From contig JBFGKE010000023.1 in assembly GCA_041576815.1 (NCBI GenBank), positions 1-55,946 of the forward strand: DNA of 55,946 nt, written 5' to 3'. The translations under genes were made by a program, and so were the position numbers. The DNA is from SG8-38 sp041576815. GTDB lineage: Bacteria; Myxococcota_A; Polyangia; Polyangiales; Houyiibacteriaceae. Each line of letters opens with the position of its first letter. Within the stretch, counting starts at the first letter, position 1. The notes under the pieces are model-generated. The model saw only the letters and a program-made list of their open reading frames with translations, made no database searches and had not been told where the DNA came from. This document shows, in pieces, positions 14,436-27,300 of this stretch.

Positions 14436-17400
14436 CTAACCGCTCGGAGGGGGAAGCGTCGCGAGCTCGCGGGTCCGTGCGTGGTACTCCTGCAGCGAGC
14501 ACACCGAGGGCGGACGCTGGCGGCGCGCCTCGACGGCATCCACTGCAGCCACTGCGGCCGCGATCGTCGTGAAGTAGGGCACGTCACTCAACACGGTCTG
14601 CCGCCTCATCGAACGGCTGTCCCGGATGGCCTTTGCGCCCTCGGTCGTATTGAACACGAGATCGATGTCCCCGTTCTGAAGAAGGTCGACGATGTGCGGG
14701 CGGCCCTCGCCCACTTTGTGCACGCCGGTCGCGTGGACGCCGGCGCGCTGCAGCACTTCCTGCGTCCCCTTGGTGGCAACGATTTCAAATCCGAGTTCCA
14801 CGAGCCGCCGCGCCAGATCGGCCGCCGCGGGCTTGTCACCCTCTTTCACGCTGATGAAGACCTTTCCCTGGTCGGGAAGCTCCACGTACGCGGAGAGGAG
14901 CGCCTTGTAGAACGCATCGGGGAAGTTGTCGGCGATCCCCATCACCTCCCCCGTGGAGCGCATCTCCGGGCTCAGAATCGTGTCGACGCCCGGGAACTTC
15001 GTGAAGGGGAAGACGGACTCTTTGACGGCGATGTGATCGGTGACGATTTCGCGCGTGTAGCCGAGCTCGCGGAGGGTCACGCCCGTCATGACCTTGGCTG
15101 CGATTTTCGCGAGTGGGACGCCTATCGCTTTGCTGATGAACGGGATCGTACGCGACGCCCGAGGGTTGACCTCGATGACGAACACCGCACTCCCTCGGAC
15201 GGCGAACTGCACGTTCATCAGACCGACGACGCCGAGCTCGAGCGCAAGCGCCCGCGTCGACGAACGGAGCGTCGCCAGCACGTCCGGCGGAAGCGCGTGT
15301 GCTGGAAGCGCCATCGACGAGTCACCGGAGTGAATCCCAGCCTCTTCGATGTGCTGCAGCAAGCCCCCGATCACTACGTGCTCGCCATCCGACACGCAGT
15401 CGACGTCCACCTCGATCGCATCCTTCAAGAACTCGTCCACCAGAATCGTCTGCGTCTCTGCATCGGCGACCGCTTCGAGCGCGACCGTCATGTACCTCGC
15501 CAGCTCCTCCGGCGAGTGAACGATTTCCATCGCGCGACCCCCGAGCACGTAGCTTGGGCGAACGACGACGGGAAACCCGATTCGTTCGGCGACGGCAAAG
15601 GCGTCCTTCGTGCCCTTGGCGATGCCGCCGCGGGGCCGTTTGAGGTTGAGTGTCTGGAGAAGCTCTTCGAACCGCTCGCGGTCCTCGGCACGATCGATCG
15701 CGTCGGCGGTCGTTCCGAGGATCTGCACGCCCTCGCGTGAAAGCGGCACGGCAAGCTTGAGCGGCGTCTGCCCACCAAATTGGACGATGACGCCCTCCGG
15801 TTTTTCGACCTCGACGATGTTCATCACGTCTTCGAAGGTGAGCGGCTCGAAGTAGAGCCGGTCCGACGTGTCGTAATCGGTGGAAACGGTCTCGGGATTG
15901 CAGTTCACCATGATGGTTTCGAATCCCATCTCCTTGAGCGCGAACGAGGCGTGGACGCAGCAGTAGTCGAACTCGATGCCCTGCCCGATCCGGTTCGGGC
16001 CACCGCCGAGGATCATCACCTTCTTCGAGCCCCGGTCCGCGCGCGCCTCGCTCTCGAGGCCCCATGTGGAATACATGTACGGGGTCAGCGCCGGAAACTC
16101 CGCCGCACAGGTATCGACCCGCGAGTACACGGGACGGACGTCGTGTGAAGCTCTCGCGGCCCGGACGGCGACCGGCGTCTCACCCCGCAGCGAGGCAATC
16201 TGTGCGTCGCTGAAGCCGTGCTCTTTCGCCTCGCGCAGAAGCCCCGCCGTGAGCGGCTTGGCCGCTGATGCGGAAAGTATCTGCTCGAAGCCGATGATTT
16301 GCCGCATCTGCTCGAGAAACCAGACGTCGATGTCCGTGGCCGCGTGAATCTGCTCGACCGTCAGGCCCACGCGGAGGCCGTCGGCGAGGTACCAGAGCCT
16401 GTCCGAGAGCGGCGTGCGAACGAGATCCAGGATCGACTCGCGAAGCTCCTCTTCCGTAGGGTCTGGAAGGTCGACGAGCATCGGCTTCGCGGTGTTGATG
16501 GCCTCGCCCGTGTCGACCAGCCGGCGCACCTGCGCCGTGAGGTCCCGATAGTCGACCTTGTCGAGCAGCGAGCTGAGGCCGTCCCGGCCGGTTTCGAGCG
16601 AGCGAGCGGCTTTTTGAACCGACTCCTTGAACGTGCGGCCGATCGACATCGCCTCGCCGACCGACTTCATCTGCGTGGTGAGGCGCGGGTCTGCGCCGGC
16701 GAACTTCTCGAACGCAAAGCGCGGGATCTTGGTGACGACGTAGTCGATCGTCGGCTCGAATGCCGAGCTCGTCCCCGTGATGTCGTTGCGAAGCTCGTCG
16801 AGCCGGTATCCAACGGCGAGCTTCGCGGCGATTTTGGCAATTGGATAACCCGTGGCTTTGGACGCGAGCGCGCTCGACCTCGAGACACGCGGGTTCATCT
16901 CGATCACGATCACCCGGCCATCGTCCGGGTTGACCGAGAACTGAATGTTCGATCCGCCGGTGTCCACCCCGATCTCCGTGATGATCGCGCGCGCGGCGTT
17001 TCGAAGCCTTTGATACTCGCGATCGGTGAGCGTCATCGCGGGCGCGACCGTAATCGAGTCGCCGGTGTGTACACCCATCGGGTCGAAGTTTTCGATGGTG
17101 CAAATCACGCCGAAGTTGTCGGCGTTGTCGCGGATGACCTCGAGCTCGTACTCCTTCCAGCCGAGCAGGCTCTCCTCGATGAGGCACTCGTGGATGGGGC
17201 TGCACTGAAAAGCCCATCGAATCGCGTCGTCGAACTCGGCCTTGTTGTAGGCGACCCCGCCGCCGGAGCCACCGAGCGTCAAGGATGGACGCAAGATCAC
17301 CGGGAACCCGATTCGGGCCGCGATCTCGTTCGCATCCTCGACGGTGCGCGCAACGTCCGCGCGGGCGCTCTCGAGCCCGATCTTGTCCATCGCTGCCTTG

Positions 17401-17795
17401 AACAGCTCGCGCTCTTCGGCCTTTCGAATCGCCTCGACGTTGGCGCCGATGAGCTCCACGCCGTGCCTTGCGAGGATGCCGCGGTCGTCGAGCGCGAGCG
17501 CGAGATTGAGCGCGGTTTGGCCCCCGAGCGTCGGGAGGACGGCCTCCGGCTTTTCGCGGGCGATGATCGTCTCGAGGATGTCGGGGGTCAGGGGCTCGAT
17601 GTACGTTCGGTCGGCGAACTCCGGGTCCGTCATGATCGTCGCTGGATTCGAGTTGACGAGGATGACGCGATAGCCCTCGTCCTTGAGCGCTTTGGCGCCC
17701 TGGGTACCCGAGTAGTCGAACTCGCAGGCTTGCCCGATCACGATCGGCCCCGACCCGATCAAGAGGATGCTTTGAATATCATCGCGGCGGGGCAT
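14436..17795 (-). CDS. carB: Carbamoyl-phosphate synthase large subunit
   Basis: This 1119-residue enzyme makes carbamoyl phosphate from ammonia or glutamine-derived nitrogen, bicarbonate and two ATP, for pyrimidine and arginine synthesis. It has the tandem ATP-grasp architecture. The first half starts LLIGSGPIVIGQACEFDYSG and includes RPSLTLGGSGGGVAYN; the second starts VMILGGGPNRIGQGIEFDYC and includes RPSYVLGGRAMEIVH. An allosteric MGS-like domain ends the protein (KVFISVKEGDKPAAADLARR, NTTEGAKAIRDS). The small subunit carA is not in the window. It is downstream of tsaE by 70 nt. Confidence 0.98.
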   Translation of the reverse strand: MPRRDDIQSILLIGSGPIVIGQACEFDYSGTQGAKALKDEGYRVILVNSNPATIMTDPEFADRTYIEPLTPDILETIIAREKPEAVLPTLGGQTALNLALALDDRGILARHGVELIGANVEAIRKAEERELFKAAMDKIGLESARADVARTVEDANEIAARIGFPVILRPSLTLGGSGGGVAYNKAEFDDAIRWAFQCSPIHECLIEESLLGWKEYELEVIRDNADNFGVICTIENFDPMGVHTGDSITVAPAMTLTDREYQRLRNAARAIITEIGVDTGGSNIQFSVNPDDGRVIVIEMNPRVSRSSALASKATGYPIAKIAAKLAVGYRLDELRNDITGTSSAFEPTIDYVVTKIPRFAFEKFAGADPRLTTQMKSVGEAMSIGRTFKESVQKAARSLETGRDGLSSLLDKVDYRDLTAQVRRLVDTGEAINTAKPMLVDLPDPTEEELRESILDLVRTPLSDRLWYLADGLRVGLTVEQIHAATDIDVWFLEQMRQIIGFEQILSASAAKPLTAGLLREAKEHGFSDAQIASLRGETPVAVRAARASHDVRPVYSRVDTCAAEFPALTPYMYSTWGLESEARADRGSKKVMILGGGPNRIGQGIEFDYCCVHASFALKEMGFETIMVNCNPETVSTDYDTSDRLYFEPLTFEDVMNIVEVEKPEGVIVQFGGQTPLKLAVPLSREGVQILGTTADAIDRAEDRERFEELLQTLNLKRPRGGIAKGTKDAFAVAERIGFPVVVRPSYVLGGRAMEIVHSPEELARYMTVALEAVADAETQTILVDEFLKDAIEVDVDCVSDGEHVVIGGLLQHIEEAGIHSGDSSMALPAHALPPDVLATLRSSTRALALELGVVGLMNVQFAVRGSAVFVIEVNPRASRTIPFISKAIGVPLAKIAAKVMTGVTLRELGYTREIVTDHIAVKESVFPFTKFPGVDTILSPEMRSTGEVMGIADNFPDAFYKALLSAYVELPDQGKVFISVKEGDKPAAADLARRLVELGFEIVATKGTQEVLQRAGVHATGVHKVGEGRPHIVDLLQNGDIDLVFNTTEGAKAIRDSRSMRRQTVLSDVPYFTTIAAAVAAVDAVEARRQRPPSVCSLQEYHARTRELATLPPPSG

Positions 17796-17865
17796 CGGGT
17801 CGGCTTCAACCTGGACGTTCGCGCGGGCTTACCAGAGGCCCTAAGGCGCTGCAACCGGGAATTGC

Positions 17866-18339
17866 TCAGCGCGAAAGTCGCTTACCGAGGTCCGTGACAA
17901 TCGCTTCACCCCGAGCCGTGGCAGGCTCGAAACGTGCCCGCCGCGCAGTGTCGGAAACGATGTCGAGATCGATCCACAGGGTGGTCCTCTCCGCCATGGC
18001 CGGGAGCTTGCGGCCCCACTCGACGAACAGCACCGAGCCCTCGTCGATGAGCTCATCGATGCCGAGCTCCTCGAGCTCGCTTTCCCCCGTAAGTCGGTAG
18101 AAGTCCGCATGCGCGATCGGTAGGCGACCACGGTACTGCTGGACGAGCGCAAACGTGGGGCTGGTCACGGCGGTGTCGCGCGAGACGCCGAGACCGTGGA
18201 TCGCGCCGCGAGTGAGCGTCGTCTTGCCGGCCCCGAGCCCGCCTTCGAGCCCGATCACGTCCCCCGCTTCGAGCACGCCCGCAAGCGCGGTCGCCACGGT
18301 GAGCGTCTGTGCTTCGCTCTCCAGCTCCAGCTCCAGCAT
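17866..18339 (-). CDS. tsaE: tRNA threonylcarbamoyladenosine biosynthesis ATPase TsaE
   Basis: This 157-residue P-loop ATPase works with TsaB and TsaD to put t6A on position 37 of ANN-decoding tRNAs. Family motifs are all visible: Walker A GGLGAGKTT (residues about 33-41), TSPTFALVQQY, the HADFYRLTGESELEELGIDE block, and the VLFVEWGRKLP segment. The length is typical. It sits between the giant TPR gene (47 nt upstream) and carB, on the same strand, and may be reached by transcription from the TPR operon. Confidence 0.96.
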   Translation of the reverse strand: MLELELESEAQTLTVATALAGVLEAGDVIGLEGGLGAGKTTLTRGAIHGLGVSRDTAVTSPTFALVQQYRGRLPIAHADFYRLTGESELEELGIDELIDEGSVLFVEWGRKLPAMAERTTLWIDLDIVSDTARRARFEPATARGEAIVTDLGKRLSR

Positions 18340-18386
18340 GGGCGAGACCTGTCACATCGCCGTTGCCGGCGCACGCTCGAAGTGAC

Positions 18387-21300
18387 TCAGACCTTGATCT
18401 GAATCCCGAGCTGCTCGCGAAGCCGGAAGTAGCTCTCGGAGATACTGTACAGCACGAGCTCCCTCACCTTGTCACGGGGCGCCAGATCGGCGGTCGACTC
18501 GGCCGCGATCTGCTGGGTGAGGTGCACGGCGGTATCGAGATCGTCGCAAAGGAGGAGGCCCGCCCGAAGCGCGGTGATTTCCGTCGCCTGCATCCAGCGC
18601 TTGACGTCGGCCTGTCCGCCGGCATCGACGAACTTCCGAACCACCCGCTTGAGGAGGTCGAGCTGAGCTTGCTCCATCGACCTCGAGAGCTGCTTCGCGG
18701 TGGGCTCGACGCTTGCGTCACCACCGCCCATTCCCACGACGCGCATGGCGGCGAGCAGCAGCGTCTTGATTTCGGTGTGCGAGCTGTACATCGTGCGGAT
18801 GAAGTGCTCGCCCCGGTAGTACGCTAGGTGGCGGCCGCACACGAACGCGAGGTCGACCGGACGGTACCCCGAGAGCAGCGTGTAACCGGTGATGATCGCC
18901 GGCGGGTTGCTCCGCGCTTCGTCGCGAAGCGCGCCCGAGAGCTCCTTTTGAACGAAGAGCCGGACCGGGATGGTGATGTTCAGCACGTCCTGAGCGAGCT
19001 TGAACTGCCGCGCCAGCGCGAGGCTCGGATTCGCGAGGTCTTCCGGCTTCCGTTTGTGCAGGTTCAGCTTCTTGTCGGGCACCGAGAGCGAGGCACGCAC
19101 CGACGGCGCAATCACCTCCATGATCTTGGAGATGTAGATGTCTTGGTCCGCGTGCATCAAGTCCTTGACCCAGTTCTCGTTGCTGAGCCTCGTCTTGGGT
19201 TGAATCTCGCGATCCTGCCTGTACTGCTGGTAGAACTTCTGCTGCTCTTCGTCCGCTTTGCGGAAGTGGGTCAGCGTTCGCGCAATGCACCACGCCTTGT
19301 CGTATGCACGCGCGTCGAAGTAGAGCTTGTAGAGCGCGCGGTACGACTCGAGCCGGTTCGGGTCCGCCCCGAGAAGCCACTGGTGCTCGGCGATGGCCTC
19401 CTCGGTCTTGTCGGGCATCGTCGCGTAGAGCTCCGCGAGAATCTGATGCTCGACCGCATCGTCGGGCTTGATGCCCGCCGCCATCTTGAACGACTCGGCG
19501 GCCGCATCGAAGTTCCGCTGGCGGTCACGATAGATGATGCCCAGCGTGTGCCAGAGATTGTGCTCGAGGTCGGTGTTGCCTTCGTTGATGATGCGATGAA
19601 GCATCTTTCGGTACGCCCGCTCGAGCGCTTTCCAATCCTTGCGCTGGTTCAGAATCTTGTTGATCGCCTCGAAGGGCTTGAGCTGCGTGCTGTCGAGGTC
19701 GAGTGCTTCGCTGAAGCGCTCGAGCGCGCCGTCTTCGTCCTCGAGCTTGTCTCGAAGGATGACGCCGATCGTGTAGGTGTACTTGGCCTTCGCGTCGTCG
19801 CGGTCCTCGATCTCGCAAACGCGGTCGATGACGTCGATCGCCTCGGACCAGCGGTCAGCCGCCTGGTAGGTCGCGAGGAGCTTGTGGAGCACGACGTGGT
19901 TGCTCGGCTCGAGGTCGAGCGACTCGGTGAACGCTTCCGCTGCGGCATCGGGTTGGTTCAGCCTCTCGTGCCATAGGTCGCCTAGCTCGACGAGAATCCC
20001 AGCCCGGGCGGAAGGCTCGTCGGTGACGTCGAGGATGCGCTTCTTGTACTGGACCACCGAATCCCAATCACCGTCCTTGGTGTTGATCTCGACCATTGCC
20101 TCGAGCGCCGGCACGTAGTGCGTGTCCTCCTCGAGCGCTTTGTCGAACATGTTGCGAGCCTTCTTCTCCTCGCCCTGTTCACGCTTGATGACGCCAAGCC
20201 GGTAGAACACCTCCGTGGTCTCGTCGCGTCCGAGCGCGTCGCGATGCTGAACGAGTAGGAGCTGGTGATACTTGAACGCATCGTCCCAGCGCCCCGCACG
20301 GAAATAGCTCCCCGCCAGCCCTTTGAGGGTGGTCGAGTCGTCGCTGTCGATCTCGTGGGCACGCTCGTACGCGCGCACGGCTTCGTCCGCATCGCCGAGC
20401 TGGGTGGCGGCCTCTCCGAGCATCGACGCGAGACGATGCTGCTCGTCGCGGTCTCGCTTGTCCGATCGCCGGACCAATGTCTGTAGCAGCGGCAACGCGT
20501 CCTCGTACCTGCCGCCCGCCACGTACGAATCGACGAGAGGAAGCAGGGCATCCTCGTTGTCGGCATCGGCGGCCGATGCTGCTTCGAATGCAGCCACCGC
20601 GCCTGCTTCGTCGTCGAGCCGCTCGGCGCGGATGCGCCCGAGCTCGACCAGCCGCGCAGCGCGGATGCGCCCGCTTTCGGTGTGCTCGACCTCGAGGTCG
20701 AGGGTGCGGGTCGCGGCGATCCAGTCGCCAGAGTCCACGTGGATGTTGCGCATGGCCTCGAGCGACGGAAGGTGCGCCGGGTCGACGTCGATCGCAGCCT
20801 GGAACTGCTCCAGCGCCGCCGTGCGGTCCCCGAGCTCCTGGTCGAGAATGCGTCCCATTCGATACTTGAGCGAGACCTGCTCCGCCGGCTCATCGACGAC
20901 GCGAGCGAGTTGGCTCATCGAGTCGAGAGCTGCCCCGAAGTCGCCTTTGCGCTCGTAGAGCTTCGTGAGGGCCTGGAGACTCTGGGCGTCCTGCTCGTCC
21001 AAGCCTAGCGCGTTGAGATAGCTATCGATCGCCTGCTCGACGTCGCCCTGGTGGGTCGCGTACACCTCGCCGAGCTCGCGGAAGATCCGGACTCGCTCGG
21101 CGGGATCGGGCGTCGCGCTCGCGTGCCGGTCGTAGGTGCGCACCAGGTCTTCCCAGCGCTGGAGGGTGCGATAGAGCTCGGACAGCCGGGTCAGCGCCCC
21201 TTCGTGCATCGGATCGATGTCCAGCACCTGCTCCAGGCGCTCGGCGGCCTTGTCCGGCTTACGGAACTCCTGCTGCCACATCTCGGCGAGCTGGACGAGG

Positions 21301-24300
21301 ATCTCGATCCGCTCGCGCTCGGTCGCCACCACTTCGTACTGCCGTTCGAGAATCCCGATGAGGTCCTGATAGCGCCCTTCTTGCGTGTACAAGCGCTCCA
21401 AACCTCGAAGCGCGCGAAGATCAGACGGGGCGAGCTCCGATGCCTTTTCATAGTTCTCGATGGCAGCCCTTGCGTCATCGAAGCGCTCTTCGTAGGCCTC
21501 GGCGACCTGAAGCAGCGCGGGCACGACGGCCTCGATGTCTTCGACGGCCTCGGCCTTACGCTCGAGGATGTTGAGGAGCTTGTTGGAGCGGCCGTCCTCC
21601 CGGTAGATGCGCTCGAGCGCTTCCAGAGCGCCCACGTGCTTGTCGCGGAGGTGAAGCGCCCGGCGGTAGTAGTCCTCGGCTTCTTGCCGCATCGAGAACC
21701 GGTCGTCCGCCAGGTCACCCATGCGCACGTAGGTGTCCGCCTTGACCGCGTCGTCGCCCGTCAGCTCGACCAGCTTGGCGAGCGCCTGAGCGAGCTTGTC
21801 CCACTGCTGGGTGGTCTCGTAGAGATCCCCGAGCTGCCACCAGGCCTTCGCATTGCTCGGGTCGAGAGCACGAATCTGCTCGTAGTACGGGATCGCGTAC
21901 TCAGGATGTCCGAGGTCCTGGCCGTACCACTTGGCGCAGCACAGACAGATCGCGATTTGCACGTCGGGATCCTGCCCCTCCTGCAGCACTTGGTTTGCAG
22001 AGGTCAACAGCTCGTTCCACCTGTCGGAGGCCGCCGTGACGCGCTCCAGGTCGACGGCCGTGTTGCGGTTCGAGAAATCCTCCGTCCACGCGATGTACAG
22101 GGTGTGATAGGCCTGCTCGTTGTCGCCCAGCTGCTCCTCGTAGATCCGTGCGGCCGCGCGCAGGAGCTCGATTCGCTCATCGCGCGCTTCGGTGGCTTCG
22201 ATGCGCGTCACGTAGAGGTCGATCAGCTCGTCCCAGCGCGCCGCCGCCTTGTGCAGCGACTGAAGCTCCGAAAACGCGTACTCGTGCATCGGGTCGACCT
22301 GCAGAATGCGACCGAAAGCCCCAGCAGCGCCGTCCTCGTCGCCGATTTCGGTTTCCCAAACCTCGGTCACGGCGATCAGCTGGCGAATCTTTTCGTGCGG
22401 GTCCTCGAGCGCCTGCGCCCGCTGCTCCATCACCCCGACGACGTGCTCCCATTCCCCGTTCTGGCGATGCACCAGCTCGACCGAATCGAGCGCTTCGAAA
22501 TGGGCGGGATCGATCGTTAGGACGTTTTGGTAGGCATCGACCGCGTCGCTCGGCTGATCGAGCTCGTTGCCGTAGATGTGACCGAGCTGCATGTAGACCG
22601 TGATCAGGTCGGCGTCCTCGAGCGTCGCAGCGCCCACGTCGATGATTCGCTGGAGCGTGTCGGCGCGCTCGCGCGACTGACCTCCCTCGCGATGAATCTC
22701 GGCGATGCTGAATAGTGCGTACGTATTGCCGGGGTCGACGTCCAGGACGCGTTCCCAGTTCTCGATCGCGTTGCGCTCGCGACCGAGTTTCTCGTACCAG
22801 ACTCTGGCGAGGTCGGAGTACACCTGAATCCGGAACTGGTCGTCCTCGGCAACCGAAGCCTCGCGCTCCAGCACGTCGACGAGGTCGCGCCAGTTGCCCT
22901 GCGCGGCGTAGATGTCTCCGAGCGCGTTGAGCGCCTCCGGGTCCTCACCGCGAAGATCCAAGACCCGCTGCCAAAGCCCAATCGCTTTTTCGGAATCGCG
23001 CAGCCGATTCGACGATAGCTTCGCCATGCGGGCGAACACCTCCGCCTGCTGCGAGTCCCCGAGCGCGATGCTCAGCTCTTTTTCGAACGCGGCGAAGAGC
23101 TCGGGCCAGCGTCCGAGGTTCGCGTAGATGCCCTGAAGCGCTTGAATTGCAGCAGCGTGCTCGGAGTCATGCTTGGTCAAGAGCGCGTCGAAGACCTCGA
23201 TCGCGTCTTCGGTGGCCCCTAGCCGCTGCTCGAGGACCGTACCCAAGCGGAAGTGAAGGTCGACGAGCTCCGAGCTGTTGTTCGAGCCTTCGATGCGCCG
23301 GCGCAGCACCTGCGTGAGCGCACGGTACGCCCCGTGCTCGCTGTAGATTCGGTCGAGCGCCTTGAGCGCTGCTTCGTCGTGATCGTCGACTCCGAGCACG
23401 AACCGGTAGGCCTCCTCGGCGCGCTCGGTGTCGTGAAGCTGCTCCTCGTACACCTTGGCAAGGCGCCTGCCGAGCTCGGCTTTGTTGAGCGGATCTCCGG
23501 TGTGCTCGATGCCGTTGGCGTAGGTGCTCGCTAGCTGCGTCCAGCCATCGACGATCGCCGAGAGCCGCTCCGCTTCCCCGAGGGAATGGTCGTGACTCGG
23601 GTCTTCGAGCAGCGCTTTTTGCATCCAACGGAACGCGCGATCGTGGTCGGCGGCTTTGTCCTCGGCGATTTCGGCGAGGCGGTGCATCATCACCACCCGC
23701 TCGACCGGATCTCTCTGATGCTCGACCTGGACCTCCTGGACGCTGAGCAGCTGATCCCAGTTGCCCTGCATGCGGTAGAGCGGCTCGAGGACCTCACCGA
23801 TTTCGAGCGGACGCACGCCCTCGGAAAACAGGTTTTCGAGCGCAGACACCGCCGGCGTGTACTCCGGCGCCGCCGCGAGGATCTCGCGGTACTGCGCGAT
23901 GGCGGAATCCACGTTGCCGAGCTGGTTTTGAAAGACTTGCCCCGTGCGGAACTGCAGGTTCAGCACGTCGTCGGGCGTCGTCGCGATCGCCGCTTCCTTC
24001 TGAAGGGTCGCGGCCAGGTCGTCCCAGCGCTCGGTTTGCTCGTAGAGGCGGTCGAGGGCCTGGATCGCCTCCGCGTCGCTCGGGTCGATGTCGACGACGA
24101 ACTGGTATCGCGAGATCGCCGCGTCCACGTCATCGAGCTCGAGCTCGTTGATCTGCGCGGAGCGCTTGGCGAGGTGGGCCACCGCTTCCGGTGATTCCTC
24201 GCGCATTCTCTGCACTTCGGCGTCATACCGAGAAGCCGCTTCATGCCAGCTGCCCGTTTGCTCGGCCAGCCGGTCGAGCGACGCCAGCGTCAGCTCGTGG

Positions 24301-27300
24301 GTCGGGTCGAGCGGCAGCGCGCGGACGAACGCACCGAACGCGGCCGGCGGGTCATCGAGCTGAACCTCGTAGATCTCGGCGAGCTGCTGGAGCATCTCGG
24401 CACGCTCGCCCGCGTCTTCGGTGAACCGAACCTGCGCCTCACGGGCCTCCGCGAGCTTTCGATACTCACCGAGGCCGAGGTAGACCTCCTCGAGCGCGGC
24501 CGCCGCTGCGAGCGGCTCGACGGCGTCCTGCATCATCGTCGTCAGCGCGTCGAGAGTCTTCTGATGCGCGGGCACGTCCGCGAGGACTTCGCGATAGATC
24601 TCGACCGCCTGAATCGGGTCGTCGAGGTGGCTGCGCCAGAGCTCGCCGATGCGATAGCGAAGCTCGATGCGCTCGTCTTCGTCGGTCGCCAACTCGGACT
24701 GCCGCTCCAAGACCTGCAGGAGGTCGCGCCACTCCCCCGTTCGTTCGAAGAGCCCGTCGAGACGAGCGAGCGCAGACCGGTCGTCCGGGTCGATCTCGAG
24801 CACCCGCTGATACGCGTCGACCGCTTTTGCCGAATCGTCGAGCTGGGTCTCGTAGACACCACCCATGGCATTGAACAGAGCCCTGCGGGTCTCTGCGTCG
24901 CTCACGACCTCCGCTTTGCGTTCATATGTCTCGAGAAGCGCGCTCCAGTGGCCGAGCTGGGTCTGAAGCTCGATCAAGCGATCCAGCGACTCCAGGTCGG
25001 TCGGGTCGATTTCGAGCACTTCCTTGTGCACGGCGATCGCATCGCCGGGCTTGCCGAGGATGTCCTCGTAGATCGCCGCGGCTTTGACGAGCTGCTCGCG
25101 CTGCTCGTCTGGAGACGGCGTCATGCGGGCCTTGCGGCGGTAAACGCCGGCCAGGTCTTCGTATCGCTCCGTCTGCTGAAACAGGCGCTCGAGGGCATCG
25201 GCAGACCGATGGTGCTCCGGGTCGACCTCCAACACTTTTCGGTAGTGCTCGACCGCGCGGTCGAGCTGCCCGAGGTCGGCTTCGCGGATCTCGGCCGCGC
25301 GAAGCAGCAGCGCGGTAGCCAGCTGCGGGTCGTCCACCGCGGACACGACCTGCTCGTAGACGTTTGCGAGCGCGTCAGACGCACCGATCGCGGCGTTGAG
25401 GCGCTCGAGCTCTTCGCGCGACTTCGGGTGGCCCGGGTCCTCGCGAAACGCCCGGCCGTAGCTCTCGAAAGCGGCGGGCAGGTCGCTCAGCGAAAACTCG
25501 TGGAGCTTCGCGATCTCGTGGAACAGCTCGAGCCTTCGTTCCGGCGCCGTCGAGTGATGCGCCTGGATCTCGTACACGTCGACCAATCGTCCGGCCGCGC
25601 CCCCGTCTTTGTAAATCGGCTCGAGAATGTCCGCGACCGCCGCCTGATGCTCGGGCGATTCGAGCAGCCGCTCGAGTGCGCCGAGCGCGGCGGGGTTGCT
25701 CGCATCATTCGAAAGCACGTCCCGGTAGATTTCGATCGCCGATTCGGTCGACCCCATCCGCTCCTCGCGGATCTCGGCGAGCCGAAGCAAGAGCATCGTC
25801 TGCTCGTGCGGGTCGTCCGTCATCGAGAGCTGGCGTTCCACGTTGTCGGCCAGATCGCCCCATTGTCCCTGTCGCGCCAACAGGTCGTCCAACGCGTTCA
25901 GCGCCGACCGGTTGGTCGGATCGACCTCGAGGATCTCGTTTTGGAGCACGATCGCCTGGTCCGCTTCCTCGAGGAGATCGCCGTGGATGCGCGCCATCTC
26001 GCCGAGCACGCCGATCTTGTCATCGGGATCCGAGCAGGCCTCGGCCCGCGTCCGCAGAACTCCGACGAGCTCGTGCCAGCGTTCTGCGCCCCTGTACGAC
26101 GCGTCCAAGGCGCTGAGGACCTCCAGGTCTCCAGGATCGGACTCGAGCACCTTGCGATACGCCGCGACGGCGGCTTCGGTGTCGCGAAGCTCCGTCTCGT
26201 GAATCTCCGCGGTCTTGATCCACAGCGAGCGGCTCAGCGACACGTCGTCGACGTTGGCCGCGAGGTCCCCAGTGAGCTCGGCGACCGCCTCGAAGAGGCC
26301 GTGCTCGCTCGCGAGCTGTTCGAGCCGCTGCAACGTCGAGGCGTCGGATGGCAGCTCGCGAAAGGCTTCGCAAAGCGACACGAAGCCGCGCTCCGTGTCC
26401 CCGATCTGCTGGAAATACGTGTCCGCGACGCGCGTGAGCAGCCGGAGCCTCTGCTCCGCTTCGCTAGTGAAACGATGCTGAACCCGAAGCGCGTTGACGT
26501 AAGGGCCCCAGTCGTCCGCCATTTCGTAGATGGGCTCGAGCACGCGGGACGCTTCCGCGGCCACCTCGCTGTCGTCGAGAAGCTCCTCGAGGCGTGCCTT
26601 CGCGCCGTCGTGCTCGGGCATGAGCGAGAGCACCTCACGGTAGAGCTCGACCGCGCGCAGCTTGTCGCGGAGCTGTGTTTCACAGATGAAGCCGAGCCGG
26701 AACTTGAGCGCGGCGAGCTCCTCGTGGCTTTCCGGGCCTGCCTCGACGCGGCGCTCGAGAAGCTGGGCGAGAGCCTGCCAGCGCGATTGCACCTCGTACA
26801 GGGTCTCCAGCTCGCGGCAAGCGTGGCTTTGGTCGACTCCATACTCGTCGACGATCGCTTCGAAGGCTTCGATCGCACGATCGGTGTCGTCGAGCTGCTG
26901 CGAGAAAAGCTGCGCTCGACGGTACGCAATCTCGAGACGCGCTTCGGGATCCTGCTCGAGCTCCATCCGACGCGCGTAGATGTCGAGAAGATCCGGATAG
27001 CGCCCGGTTCGAACGTAGAGATCGCCAAGCGCATCGATGGCAGCCAAGTTCTCGCTTTCGAGCTCGTAGACGAGCTCGAACTGCTCGATCGCGTCGTCGA
27101 TCCGATCGAGTTGCGCAAGCGTCTGGCCGTAGCTCAGCCGGATCGGTACGGCCTGATGCGGATCGGACACGCCGTCGATCGCGGACTCGAAGCCCGAGAC
27201 CAGCCGGTCCCAGCCGTTCATCTGCTCGGCGAGTCGCTCGACGTCGGCGCGCGCCTCGTCGTGCGTCGGCGCCAACGAGAACGCCTCGAGGTAGCGCTCG

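Noticed and set aside
18387..19265. M48-type peptidase in the C-terminus of the giant TPR protein
   Set aside because: The possible helix GRHLAYYRGEH lacks the HExxH zinc motif, so no peptidase claim is made.
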